DNA of 64,000 nucleotides, taken from positions 870,159 to 934,158 of the forward strand of contig NZ_CCXK01000017.1 of the NCBI RefSeq assembly GCF_000821305.1, written 5' to 3'. The position numbers and the translations under genes were made by a program. The notes below the pieces were generated by a model. The model worked only from the letters and a program-made list of their open reading frames with translations, was not told the origin of the DNA and did not search any database. The stretch's first letter is position 1. Every line of letters begins with the position of its first letter. Origin of the DNA: Clostridium culturomicium (GTDB taxonomy: Bacteria > Bacillota > Clostridia > Clostridiales > Clostridiaceae). Below, one piece after another: positions 53,860 through 63,700 of the stretch.

Positions 53860-53932
53860 TCTTCTTATATTCATTTGAAGGAGTAAATTCATGAATACCA
53901 AATCATAGATTTGGACACTTACTTATCGGAGG
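53860..53932. repeat. intergenic repeat copy, degenerate
   Basis: CTTCTTATATTCATTTGAAGGAG is followed by CCAAATC-ATA-GATTTGG and ACACTTAC. Both hairpins of the family are recognisable, but the outer stem is partly lost. It sits directly before the ribosome site of the hydrolase gene. Confidence 0.6.
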
Positions 53933-53938
53933 TTTAAC

Positions 53939-54709
53939 ATGTGGATTGAAAACTTAATAAATATAGAAAACATTAAAATTAATAATATCCCTACCACAAT
54001 CATATCACCAAAAAACTATAATACAAAAATGCCTGTTGTATTTTTTTATCATGGATGGAGCTCAAGCAGAGATAAACACTTTAACTTAGGAACTCTCCTT
54101 GGCTGTAATGGATATTTAGTTGTAATTCCTGATTCTATCAATCATGGTGAAAGAGGAATTATTGATTATAACGATATGCAGACAGGTTTAGCACAGTTCT
54201 GGCCAACTGTGGTGAACTCCCTAAAGGAATTTCCTGCCCTGTTAGAGTATATAAAAAACAATTATGATATAAATGAAAACAAAATCGGAGTTGCAGGACA
54301 TTCAATGGGAGGTATGATTACCTCTGGAATCCTTGCTCATAACCCTATAGTATCTGCTGCAGTAATTTTAAATGGTTCTGGAGCTTGGGCTGATGCTACA
54401 TTAGATTTGCTTGGTTCTCACTATGAAGAACAAAAAGAAGTTATAGACAAGGGCCTTACCGAATTACAACCTATTATTCCATTAAATAACATTGAGAAAT
54501 TCATTGATACTCCTACCTTAATTCTTCACGGAGAAAATGATAAGATTGTCCCAATACACAGCAGCAAAATATTTTATGATGCTCTAAAAGAAAAATACAA
54601 TGATAAGAATTTAGTTTCCATGGTTACATTTGATAGACTTAATCACTATATAACAGAAGCCATGATAACTGAAATGATAAATTGGTTTAACCATCACTTA
54701 AACAACTAA
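53939..54709 (+). CDS. alpha/beta-hydrolase (YitV/prolyl-oligopeptidase-like)
   Basis: A 256-residue soluble hydrolase. The oxyanion segment is FFYHGWSSSRD, the nucleophile elbow is GHSMGGM (Ser about 122), the acid is in HGENDKIVP and the His in DRLNHYITEAM. This arrangement is that of small esterases related to B. subtilis YitV. Substrate unknown. TCGGAGG precedes the ATG; a repeat copy occupies the 5' region. Confidence 0.85.
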   Translation: MWIENLINIENIKINNIPTTIISPKNYNTKMPVVFFYHGWSSSRDKHFNLGTLLGCNGYLVVIPDSINHGERGIIDYNDMQTGLAQFWPTVVNSLKEFPALLEYIKNNYDINENKIGVAGHSMGGMITSGILAHNPIVSAAVILNGSGAWADATLDLLGSHYEEQKEVIDKGLTELQPIIPLNNIEKFIDTPTLILHGENDKIVPIHSSKIFYDALKEKYNDKNLVSMVTFDRLNHYITEAMITEMINWFNHHLNN

Positions 54710-54721
54710 AAAACTTGAGTA

Positions 54722-54770
54722 ATTAAAATGCACAGCTACCGTAATTTTACGATACTGTGCATTTATTTAT
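54722..54770. terminator. bidirectional terminator
   Basis: AAATGCACAG pairs with CTGTGCATTT, with inner pairing CGTAA/TTACG, between the hydrolase and the convergent small membrane gene. Confidence 0.85.
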
Positions 54771-54773
54771 TTT

Positions 54774-54950
54774 CTATTTCTTATTATTCCTTATTTTTAA
54801 TAAAGTTTTTGTAACCTTATATCCAAGTCCTACAGCTCCTACCACTACCCCAACAACAAGAGCAGATGATACTTTATCACTATACTTTTCAACCTGTGTT
54901 ACCTCTATCTTATGAAACTTTTCCTTTAAATCATTATCAACACTACTCAT
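54774..54950 (-). CDS. small protein with one membrane segment (58 aa)
   Basis: A 58-residue ORF starting at the ATG at 54950 with AAAGGGTG upstream. The first 25 residues are charged (DLKEKFHKIEVTQ); a moderately hydrophobic glycine/valine-rich stretch follows (SSALVVGVVVGAVGLGYKV), then a basic tail (KIRNNKK). It is probably a small membrane protein, architecturally like the tail of the protein at 10138. No family recognised. Confidence 0.65.
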   Translation of the reverse strand: MSSVDNDLKEKFHKIEVTQVEKYSDKVSSALVVGVVVGAVGLGYKVTKTLLKIRNNKK

Positions 54951-55004
54951 AACTATCACCCTTTCGTTATATAAAAGTCTAAATATAAATTGGGATAAAC
55001 CCAA

Positions 55005-55481
55005 AACACTCCTTCTGCTTAAGGAATAGAAGCTTCAATATGGAAAGTTAATTTATTTGACTAATCCAACCTTTTCTCCCACATTTAGACCATGATCATT
55101 CATTAACTTAATTATACCATCATTTCTACCATTTAATTATTAAGAATTTCTTAAGTGAGCCTTCAAATCTATGATTTGGCTAGGCGAACTTACTCCTCCG
55201 AACGAATGTGAGGAGAAGTTTCCTTTAAAATATAAATCTTTGATTTGGTTAGTTGAACTTACTACTTCGACCACAAGGAGAAGGAGTTTCCTCTAAAAAT
55301 AATCTACGGTTTGGCCACACAAACTTACTACTCCAAAATCATATGTGAAGGAGTTTCCACTTAAAACATCCCTTTCATTTTTTCTAAGCTTTCAAACCCC
55401 AAATTAGTTTTCTTAAAAAACTTTATAAAACTTAATCTATATATTATAATAATAACATCACGTTAATATGGAGGATTCATT
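55005..55481. repeat. three tandem intergenic repeat copies
   Basis: No gene. Copies at about 55152-55224, 55225-55292 and 55293-55359, same direction. The first is near-ideal: outer stem TAAGT/ACTTA plus GCCT/AGGC, inner CAAATC-TAT-GATTTG, then CTCCTC with a facing GAGGAG and TTTCC. The others keep the second hairpin and drift in the first. 55005-55150 and 55360-55481 show nothing except the plsC promoter region. Confidence 0.78.
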
Positions 55482-56204
55482 ATGTTTAGAACAGTAATAT
55501 GGTTTGGTCATTTTGCACTAAGCCTAGTATGTGAGATATTTCCTTTGTTGAAGGTTAACTCTCTAGAGAAACAAGGTAAATCAAAAGAAAAGGATGCGTA
55601 TGTACATAAAGTAACATCTAAATGGGCAAAGTCTCAATTAAAATATAGTGGTGCAAAGGTAACTGTTTCTGGTCAGGAAAATGTGCCAAAGGATGTACCT
55701 GTTGTTTTTATAGCTAATCACCAAGGTAACTTCGATATACCTCTTTTAATGAGCTACATCGATAAACCAAAGGGATTTATAGCTAAAATAGAAACCCTTA
55801 AAATTCCTATAGTTAGAACTTGGATGAAAAATATTCACTGTGTATTTATGGATAGAAGCAACCTTAGAAAGTCAGCTGCAGCCATAATTGAAGGTGTTAA
55901 AATCATTAAAGAAGGTCATTCTTTAGTTATTTTCCCTGAAGGGACAAGAAGTAAAGGCGGTCCCCTTGGTGAATTTAAAGCTGGTAGCTTTAAATTAGCA
56001 ACCAAATCAAAGGCCCCAATTATTCCAATAACAATTAATGGTTCCTATAATCTTATGGAGGCTAATGGAAATAAAATTAAACCTGCTGAAGTAGAAGTTT
56101 ATATACACCCTGCAATAGAAACTGCAGATCTATCTAAAGAAGAACAAGAAGCCCTTCCAGAGCAAGTTAAAGCAATTATTGCTTCAAAACTAGCTACCAA
56201 ATAA
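55482..56204 (+). CDS. plsC: 1-acylglycerol-3-phosphate acyltransferase
   Basis: A 240-residue PlsC-type acyltransferase. The HX4D catalytic motif is ANHQGNFDIP, the acyl-acceptor motif FPEGTRSKGG, and a third conserved block is APIIPITINGSY. An N-terminal hydrophobic segment (about 1-22) anchors it to the membrane. It converts lysophosphatidic acid to phosphatidic acid in phospholipid synthesis. TGGAGG precedes the ATG. Confidence 0.93.
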   Translation: MFRTVIWFGHFALSLVCEIFPLLKVNSLEKQGKSKEKDAYVHKVTSKWAKSQLKYSGAKVTVSGQENVPKDVPVVFIANHQGNFDIPLLMSYIDKPKGFIAKIETLKIPIVRTWMKNIHCVFMDRSNLRKSAAAIIEGVKIIKEGHSLVIFPEGTRSKGGPLGEFKAGSFKLATKSKAPIIPITINGSYNLMEANGNKIKPAEVEVYIHPAIETADLSKEEQEALPEQVKAIIASKLATK

Positions 56205-56355
56205 TAAATAAACTTGCAAACATATCTAAAGTGTATATTGTAAACTGTTCAATTTAACAGTATTATTATATATGTGACTTCACAAAACATATTATTGGTG
56301 GAGTAAGGAAAAACTTTCAAATTAAGATTTGAAAGTTACTTTGGGAGGTGTTACG

Positions 56356-56601
56356 ATGAATTATGTTACTTCAGGAGTTTGCTCAAAGGAAATAAACTTT
56401 GAGGTTGTTGATAACAAAGTAAAAAATGTTAGCTTTGTTAGAGGCTGCATGGGAAACTTATTAGGTATTGGAAGCTTAGTTGAAGGTATGGATATCGACG
56501 AGGTTATATCAAGATTAGAAGGCTTAAAATGTGGTGCTAAAGACACATCTTGCCCTGATCAATTAGCAAAAGCTTTAAAAGAATACAAAGCACAAAAATA
56601 A
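56356..56601 (+). CDS. TSCPD-domain protein (TIGR03905)
   Basis: An 81-residue protein with the TSCPD domain named after its conserved tail, here DTSCPDQLAKAL. Other conserved parts are TSGVCSKEINFEV and the RGCMGNLLGI segment. This domain also occurs at the end of some class II ribonucleotide reductases; as a free protein its role is unknown. The conserved cysteines may bind metal. The ATG at 56356 follows GGGAGGTG. Confidence 0.9.
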   Translation: MNYVTSGVCSKEINFEVVDNKVKNVSFVRGCMGNLLGIGSLVEGMDIDEVISRLEGLKCGAKDTSCPDQLAKALKEYKAQK

Positions 56602-56602
56602 T

Positions 56603-56645
56603 AAATAAAATGCTATCATATGAATTTATGATAGCATTTTCTATT
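56603..56645 (+). terminator. terminator of the TSCPD gene
   Basis: AAAATGCTATCATA pairs with TATGATAGCATTTT around TGAATT, directly after the stop codon. Confidence 0.9.
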
Positions 56646-56727
56646 TATTAATATTATCCTCAAATTTAGTAATACTACTTATAAATAATACTACTAATAA
56701 GTCATAAGGGAAACGAGGTGAATTTTA

Positions 56728-57354
56728 ATGATTAAACTAAAAGAAAGTTTTTATAATAGAGATGCAAGAATCGTTGGAAAAGAATTATTAGGGAAAATAT
56801 TAGTTCGTAAATATGATGGAAAAACACTTGTAAGCAGAATTGTTGAAACCGAAGCATATATTGGTAGCTTGGATAAGGCTTGCCACGCTTATAACTTCAA
56901 AAGAACACCTAGAGTATTGCCATTGTATGAAAAAGGCGGCATAGCTTATGTATATGCCATATACGGCATGTACTATTGTTTAAATATTGTAACTGCTGAA
57001 AAAGATGACCCACAAGCAGTATTAATAAGAGCCGTTGAACCTATTGATGGTTTAGAAGAAATGAGTTTAAACAGAACTAAAAAATCATATTCTGACCTTA
57101 AAAGAAAAGAAATCCTAAACTTAACCTCTGGTCCAGGTAAGCTTTGTATAGCTTTAAATATTGATAAGACCTTGGATAGTCATTCCCTTTTTAGTGAAGA
57201 GCTTTCCGTTTATGATGATGAATATGACGATTTCGAAATAATTAGCTGCAAAAGAATTGGTATTGATTATGCTGAGGAAGCCGTAGATTTTCCTTGGAGA
57301 TATTACATAAAAGATAACGATTATGTTTCTGTAAAAGAAAAAGGCACGCGTTAA
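56728..57354 (+). CDS. mpg: 3-methyladenine DNA glycosylase (AAG/MPG family)
   Basis: A 208-residue alkyladenine-type DNA glycosylase. RIVETEAYIGSLDKACHAYN carries the catalytic Glu, YVYAIYGMYYCLNIV is the conserved core with the intercalating Tyr region, and VLIRAVEP and LTSGPGKLC follow in family order. It excises alkylated purines to start base-excision repair. It is monocistronic; a terminator overlaps the stop codon. Confidence 0.95.
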   Translation: MIKLKESFYNRDARIVGKELLGKILVRKYDGKTLVSRIVETEAYIGSLDKACHAYNFKRTPRVLPLYEKGGIAYVYAIYGMYYCLNIVTAEKDDPQAVLIRAVEPIDGLEEMSLNRTKKSYSDLKRKEILNLTSGPGKLCIALNIDKTLDSHSLFSEELSVYDDEYDDFEIISCKRIGIDYAEEAVDFPWRYYIKDNDYVSVKEKGTR

Positions 57355-57370
57355 ACGTGCCTTTTTCTTT
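57337..57370 (+). terminator. terminator of mpg
   Basis: AAGGCACG pairs with CGTGCCTT followed by TTTTC; it includes the last codons of mpg. Confidence 0.88.
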
Positions 57371-57373
57371 TTA

Positions 57374-57497
57374 TGGAAACTCCTCCTCATATACATTCGG
57401 ATGAGTAAGTTCGCCTTAGGCAAACCAAAGATACACTCTGTGAAAGTTCCACTAACCAAATCCAAGATTTGGAGTATCACTTTTTGAGGCTCACTTA
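57374..57497. repeat. nested intergenic repeat copy, reverse orientation
   Basis: Read on the minus strand it starts TAAGTGAGCCT and ends AGGCGAACTTACTC plus the second hairpin and TTTCC, as in the other copies. Between the two halves of the outer stem lies a second, smaller copy (AAAGT and ACTTT arms around CCAAATC-CAA-GATTTGG). The outer end includes the gltX stop codon (57495-57497). Confidence 0.72.
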
Positions 57498-59153
57498 TAA
57501 ACTTAAAAATTTGTTAAATCTATCTCTAACCTTTTCTTCACCCATGATTTGCATGATTGTATATAAATCTGGGGTGTTGCTTCTGTGAGTTATAGCTGTT
57601 CTTATACATCCAGCAACGTCTGAAACCATTCCCTTAAACTCTTCAGGATTTTTCTTGAAGGCCTTTCTGTCAGCAGTGTAGCCAAGTTCTATAGCTACTG
57701 CTTTTAATTCCTCAAACCAAGTGTCCTTATCAGTATTGAAATTGTATGCCTTTGCATAAGCTTCAATTATTCTCTTAGCTTCTGCCATATCCATATTTTT
57801 AGGGAATTCAATAGCTTCCATTTCATCACAAGCAAATAACTCATCAAAGAAGAAGAAGATTTTTTCTCTAACATCGCTCCATTTAGCAAAGTCTTTTCTT
57901 GGCTTTGGACCTTCTTTATCAATATTAAAGATTTCTTTAGCCATTGCCTCATTTGAACTTACTAATTCGTACATTTCTTTATCGTACTCTTTAGCCCAGT
58001 TGATATAATAGTTATATACGTCTTCCGCTTTTAATCTGCAGATTACATTTTTACTTACGTCAGCTAATTTTACGATATCGAATAATGCTCCACTCTTACT
58101 CATTTTATCTAAAGCAACTTTAAACTCATGATAATCTACTGTAGGATTCTCTTCTCTCCACTCTTCAAATGATGAGTTGATGATATTTAAAAGGTATTCT
58201 ATAACCGATATCATTGGATATCCTACTTCGTTATAATAGCTTACAGCACTTTCTGGATCTTTTCTCTTAGAAAGCTTTCTCTTAGAACCACCATCAAGCT
58301 TCATTATAGTTGGAGTATGAGCATATTCTGGTCTATCAAAACCTAAAACTTCAAATAATTGTACGTGGATTGGAAGTGATGATAACCACTCTTCTCCCCT
58401 TATTACTGTAGTTGTTCCCATCAAAGCATCATCTATAGCATGAGCAAAGTGATAAGTTGGAAGTCCATCTGATTTTATAATAACTATATCTTGGTTGCTT
58501 TCTGGAAAAGATATATCACCTTTAACTAAATCATGGAACTCAACTCTTTTTTCGAAGTTTCCTGGTGACTTTAATCTGATTATGTATTTCTCGCCTGCAT
58601 TGATTCTTTCAAGAGCAGCTTCTGGTGAAAGATTTCTACAGCTAGCAAACTCTCCATAGTAGCCTGTAGTAAGCTTATCAGCAGTTTGTTTTTCTCTTAA
58701 AGCTTCTAAATCCTCTGGAGTACAAAAGCATGGGTATGCTAAACCTTTTTTAATTAAGTCCTTAGCAAAAGTCTTATATATTTCAGCTCTTTGGCTTTGT
58801 CTATATGGACCATACTCACCTTTGAAAGTATTGTCTCCTGTCATTCCTTCTGTGAAATCAAGACCAAACATGTGCATTGTGTTTATAGTTTCATCTATTG
58901 CACCTGGTACTTCTCTCTTTTGGTCTGTATCCTCTATTCTTAAATAAAACACCCCGCCACTTTGAGTAGCAATTCTTTCATCTAAAAGTGCAGAGAAAAC
59001 TCCTCCAATATGTTGAAATCCAGTTGGACTTGGAGCGTATCTAGTAACTTTAGCTCCTTCAGGAAGATTTCTCTTTGGATATTTTTCAATAAAATATTGT
59101 GGTTCCCTGTTTATATCAGGAAAAATTGTATTCGCTAATACATCATAACTCAT
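57495..59153 (-). CDS. gltX: glutamyl-tRNA synthetase
   Basis: A 552-residue class I GluRS. The HIGH-like motif is YAPSPTGFQHIGG, the KMSKS-like motif GSKRKLSKRKD, and RIEDTDQKR is the conserved catalytic segment. It is longer than the E. coli form (about 470), as in the 550-residue clostridial type, with an extended helical C-terminus. Whether it is discriminating cannot be told. I start at the ATG at 59153 after AGGTTAGGTG. Its stop codon lies in a repeat copy. Confidence 0.93.
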   Translation of the reverse strand: MSYDVLANTIFPDINREPQYFIEKYPKRNLPEGAKVTRYAPSPTGFQHIGGVFSALLDERIATQSGGVFYLRIEDTDQKREVPGAIDETINTMHMFGLDFTEGMTGDNTFKGEYGPYRQSQRAEIYKTFAKDLIKKGLAYPCFCTPEDLEALREKQTADKLTTGYYGEFASCRNLSPEAALERINAGEKYIIRLKSPGNFEKRVEFHDLVKGDISFPESNQDIVIIKSDGLPTYHFAHAIDDALMGTTTVIRGEEWLSSLPIHVQLFEVLGFDRPEYAHTPTIMKLDGGSKRKLSKRKDPESAVSYYNEVGYPMISVIEYLLNIINSSFEEWREENPTVDYHEFKVALDKMSKSGALFDIVKLADVSKNVICRLKAEDVYNYYINWAKEYDKEMYELVSSNEAMAKEIFNIDKEGPKPRKDFAKWSDVREKIFFFFDELFACDEMEAIEFPKNMDMAEAKRIIEAYAKAYNFNTDKDTWFEELKAVAIELGYTADRKAFKKNPEEFKGMVSDVAGCIRTAITHRSNTPDLYTIMQIMGEEKVRDRFNKFLSL

Positions 59154-59162
59154 TTTATACAC

Positions 59163-59499
59163 CTAACCTAACTTTTATATTTAAGTGAGCCTCCAAATCT
59201 TTGATTTGGTTAAGTCTAACTTACTCCACCGAACGTTATGTGAGGCGGAGTTTCATTTATCCCATCCAAATCTTTAATTTGGCTAAGGCGAACTTAAGTA
59301 AGAAGCTAAATCTCTGATTTAGCAATTCGCACTTATTCTTCGAGCACTCCACCGAACGTATGTGAGTCAGAGTTTCATATTCCATTCTCCAAATCTGTGA
59401 TTAAATAGCTCACCATTTTCTATATTTATTACATACAACTTTGATTATATCTTTTACTTCTAATATTGTAAATATGGTATTAATTATTTACAATTAGGT
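59163..59499. repeat. cluster of three or four intergenic repeat copies
   Basis: No gene. Copies at about 59182-59255, 59263-59296 (first hairpin only), 59297-59376 and a fragment at 59390-59412. The first keeps TAAGTGAGCCT, CCAAATC-TTT-GATTTGG and ACTCC/GGAGT with TTTC. The cluster separates gltX from the phosphatase-pglX operon, so it lies at the border of the defence region. No clear terminator for the operon is seen. Confidence 0.75.
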
Positions 59500-60738
59500 T
59501 TATTTAATTCCACTTAAATCAATAATCTCAAAATCCTCATGTTTTTTTACTTTTAATATCTTTGGCTTTACCCAGTTATATGCAGTTGATAAATTAACCT
59601 CTGTTCCTTCACTCATAACTTTACCGGAGCCAAAAATACAATAAAGCTTATCCTTATAGAAGGTTTTAAAGCCCTCTTCGTTAGCTTCATGGCCTCTGAT
59701 TAAGTAATCTATCCCTACTATCTCTGCATAAAGATTAAACTCTTCCTCTGTAAATCCAAACCTTTTTGTATGATTATATTTATCTTCTCTGTCTCCAAGT
59801 GGATCGCTCCATAGAATATTATTAATAATTGTTTCATCCCTATTATTGATTTTACCTTCATCTGTTAAATCTCTTAAAGCTTCTATATAATCAAATAACT
59901 GTTTTTCTTCTCTAAGAGGCCTTGGAATACCACCATGAACTCCGCAAATATTTTTTCCATCATACTGAAGAAAAGATACTATAGCCATTGAGTTGAACAA
60001 ACTCAAGTATTTACTTATTAATTTCCTTGAATAGGATGAATTACTCTTTGTGAGTCCATCAAGATAAAGAAAGAAATAATCTTCTGGTTTATCCTTATCT
60101 GGCTTTTTTATACATAAGCCTACCACATCATCTTTGATTTTCCCAGCATCATGATTTCCCATTAATAGGTAAATATTTCCTGGGAAAATATACTTTAAAC
60201 TCATTACTTTTTCTATAGTTTTAAGATGTTCTTTCCCCCTATCCACATAGTCGCCAAGAAAAATAATTCTTATCTTTTTATTATTTACCACTTTATTAAA
60301 GAAATCCACTTTATCCAAAATACAATCCAATATAAAGTCATCAGAATGAATATCTCCAACATAGTAGTACTCATAATCAGCATTAGTGAAAAAATAAACT
60401 CTAGAGGATAATCTTCCATCTTCAACTTTATGTAGTATATATTTTACATTCAGGTTATCCTTGATTAATTCATTATTAAAATCACTTTCCTCATTTTTGT
60501 GAAGGTTTATTACTTCATCAATAAGAAAGCTGTGAAATGACCCCATTTCACAGAGATCATTTCCCTTCAAATCATCAATCTCTTTCCACTCTTCCTTAAA
60601 AACTTCATTTATTTCTCTCTTTAATTCTTCCCCATTTCCATAACCATTAGTTAATAGCTTCCCTTTAACCCTTCTTATCATGGAAATTAATTTATTGTTT
60701 TCATCATCAGTTATATTTCCCATCCAGCTTTCGTTCAT
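59500..60738 (-). CDS. PPP-family protein phosphatase next to pglX
   Basis: A 412-residue protein with the complete metallophosphatase core of the PPP Ser/Thr phosphatase family: GDIHSD, GDYVDRG, GNHDAG, CGVHGGIP and IRGHEANEEGF, spread from about residue 125 to 370. The GDYVDRG and RGHEA forms are those of PP1/PP2A-like enzymes, not of nucleases. The first 120 residues are charged and unlike known domains. It starts 24 bases after the pglX stop with GGGGAG upstream, so both are cotranscribed. It is a candidate accessory protein of the BREX-like locus; the target phosphoprotein is unknown. Confidence 0.85.
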   Translation of the reverse strand: MNESWMGNITDDENNKLISMIRRVKGKLLTNGYGNGEELKREINEVFKEEWKEIDDLKGNDLCEMGSFHSFLIDEVINLHKNEESDFNNELIKDNLNVKYILHKVEDGRLSSRVYFFTNADYEYYYVGDIHSDDFILDCILDKVDFFNKVVNNKKIRIIFLGDYVDRGKEHLKTIEKVMSLKYIFPGNIYLLMGNHDAGKIKDDVVGLCIKKPDKDKPEDYFFLYLDGLTKSNSSYSRKLISKYLSLFNSMAIVSFLQYDGKNICGVHGGIPRPLREEKQLFDYIEALRDLTDEGKINNRDETIINNILWSDPLGDREDKYNHTKRFGFTEEEFNLYAEIVGIDYLIRGHEANEEGFKTFYKDKLYCIFGSGKVMSEGTEVNLSTAYNWVKPKILKVKKHEDFEIIDLSGIK

Positions 60739-60762
60739 ACGAAACGTCTCCCCATTTTAACC

Positions 60763-63700
60763 TTAAATTTTTCCTAATAAATTCATTTTAACTTCTTTAC
60801 CTTTATTGTTTGTTACCTTTACCGCCTGAAACTTATCATAGTTTACCTTTATACCCTCATCTAAGTTTAAAGGCACATGTTCATCTGCAAAATAAGCCAC
60901 AACAGTATCAAATTCTTCAAGCTCATTTAATTGCTTTTTTAATTTATCTCTTTGCTTTTTAGCTTCTGCTCTTTCCTTTGAAGTGTAGTTATCGGAATTA
61001 GAAATTACAGATAATCTGTTTATTTCCCTCTCATAATACTTTTCAAGTTCCAGAAGATATTCAATTCTAAATCTGGCTATTGTAGCTTCATCATACCTAT
61101 GAACATAAATTAAACCCTTGATTCCATCATTTTTTCCTGAATCTATCAGCCAGTATATTGGTTTTTTAGCATATATCTTTAGATGATCCTTATAGAAATC
61201 CTTTATAAAATACCTTCTTATAGCTTCTCTTGAAGTTTCATTGTCCTTCATAGTCAAAGCACCTGCAATGAAGCTAAGATTTTCTTCAAGATATTCTTTG
61301 CCAAAGATACTTCCCACAAAGTCAATAAATGAAGAAACAACATCCCCCTCCAAATATTCGCCTTCAGTAATAATTAATATGTTATCCTCTTTTGGCATAA
61401 AAGAAGCCTTTTCCCATGTACCATCTACATTAATTCTGCAATTGTCAAAATCCCATCGACTGTTAATATCTCCACCCGCAAAAACTATTCCATTCTTATG
61501 AGCAGAATATCTTCCAAAAATACAGCCTACCGCATAGGAAATAAAGGCTTTTATATCATCTTTCAAATCCGCTTTTCTCAGGGTCACATCTTTCTCATTA
61601 ACCTGTGGCTCCAGCTCCTTGGTTAAGCCATATATGTTTATAAATATCTCATTTAATTTTTCTTCGTTAGCTTTAACAATTTCAATGGCCTTTTCTCTTT
61701 CTTTTGACCAGCTTTCAAACTGATTTTTAAGTAAAATATTATTCCCCTTATTTATTCCTCTTAAAAATGGATGAGTTTTAAAGTTCCAAGAAGTTTCATA
61801 GGAGTCCCACTCATCTTCACTTATTTTTATATTTTCATCAACTAATAAATCTACCTTTTCAATAACCTTATCATCAAAGATATTCGGGCTTAAAGGAATA
61901 TTCTTCAAATCTCCAACTTGGATATTAAAGGTTGGATTCATAATGTCCATAAACATATTTGAAACCTTACTGCATAGGAAGGCCAACATAAGCTTCTCGA
62001 TTCCCTTATCATAGAAGAATATTGAAGAACCTGCCACATCAAAAATAAAGCCTTCTGGTGAATATCTAACCCCCATATCTTCTGATATAAAAGTATAAGT
62101 TAATCCACTTTTAAAGTAGAACTCCTCGTTTTTTATAGTTCTGCTGTAGGATTTATAAAGCTTTGCAGCATAATCCTTTACTTCAGCTCCATTATTCTCC
62201 CAATTTATTAAGTATCGGTTGTTACCAAACCACTTTCTAAACTCTCCACCCTTATTATAAGGAAACCATTTTTTCTTACTTTGAGAAGCTTCCTCAGAAT
62301 CCTTAGCACAGAAATTAACTTTGTTTATGTCTACTTCATACCAATCGCGAAGAAACCTTTTATTATCAGAGGTTGCCATCCCTTGTCTTGGTTTTGCCAT
62401 TGCTTCAAATCTATCCATAGATACAAATATATTTAATATATTCTCATTAACCCAATAAGCAAAAGGTCTAGAAGGAATTGCCAATAGCTTTTTTAAATCT
62501 GTTTCGTAAAGAGCCCCATTTTCAGCTCCACTAGAAACTTCTTTAACTTTTTCAGCTTTTTCAAGTGTAGAACATTCTTTCGTTACATCCACAATCCTTG
62601 TAACATACTCTGGAATAACACTCTTTTGATTTACAAAAGCAACATTCTGAACAATGGTTCCTACATTTTCCTCAAAAGCCTTAGATCCAAGATGAATCAT
62701 ATTAATAAAGCAGCTTTCATTAAGGAGCCTGTTTCTAAGTTCTAGGAAACTGCTAAGGAACATCCAGGAATGCTGATTTATCATGGCATAAATTCCATCC
62801 TCCATTAAGTACCTGTTGCACACCTCCATAAACACCGAAAACATATCATGTTTTGAAACTGGAAATTTATCTGCCAGATACCTTGCCAAGGTTTCATTAG
62901 CACCACGCAGCCCCATATAAGGAGGATTAGTAATTACCACCTCATATTTTTTGCTCATAATTCTTCCCTGCTTAATCATCTTTGGCAGCTTATCATTAAG
63001 GGCATCTAAATACTCAGTAAAAATAATACTATTATTTTGATTCAACTCCTTCAGTCTTTTCTCTAACCCATAAAAATTAATATCTTTAACTTCTAAGATA
63101 GAACCATACTCTTTAGCGTCTTGAAACTTTGATGCAAGATAATTTAAATCCCCTCTGAGAGCATCATTATGTCCCGCAAAGTATTCAATTGCTTCCATGG
63201 ATATTCCATTACTCTCCTCAACTGAAGCAACATTTAAATTAAGTGGTGTTCTTTCAATATCTCTTAGGAACCTTCTATTATATTGTCTAGCCTTCATTAT
63301 TAATGCAAAGGCACCTAGCTGAACTGATCTTCCATCAATATCCAGACCAAAAATATTATTCTCAAGAATTTTTCTAGGAATCTCTCTTTCTGAATAACCA
63401 GCACTGACGTAAATCTTATAAAGTACCTCAAAAGCATAAACAAGAATATGACCTGAACCCATACAAGGATCTAATACCTTTATTCCTTCAGGAGTAAGCT
63501 CACTTCTTTTTACCTTTATTTTATAAATAACCTCTTGTGCTTTCCAATTTTGATTTCCTTGTCCAACATAATATTCTAATTCCTTACCCAGATTGCTGTT
63601 TCCATGACCCTGGATCCAGAGACTTCCTATTGAGTTTTCAACTAAATATTTCACTATCCACTTAGGTGTAAATAATTGAGTGGCAGCTGGAATGTTTTCC

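Noticed and set aside
55150..55360. Possible CRISPR array
   Set aside because: The units are palindromic, diverged, directly adjacent without unique spacers, and the family is scattered through the window. No cas gene is present.
59500..60738. Phosphatase read as an SbcD/Mre11-like defence nuclease
   Set aside because: The GDYVDRG, HGGIP and RGHEA motifs are those of PPP protein phosphatases rather than of the nuclease branch.
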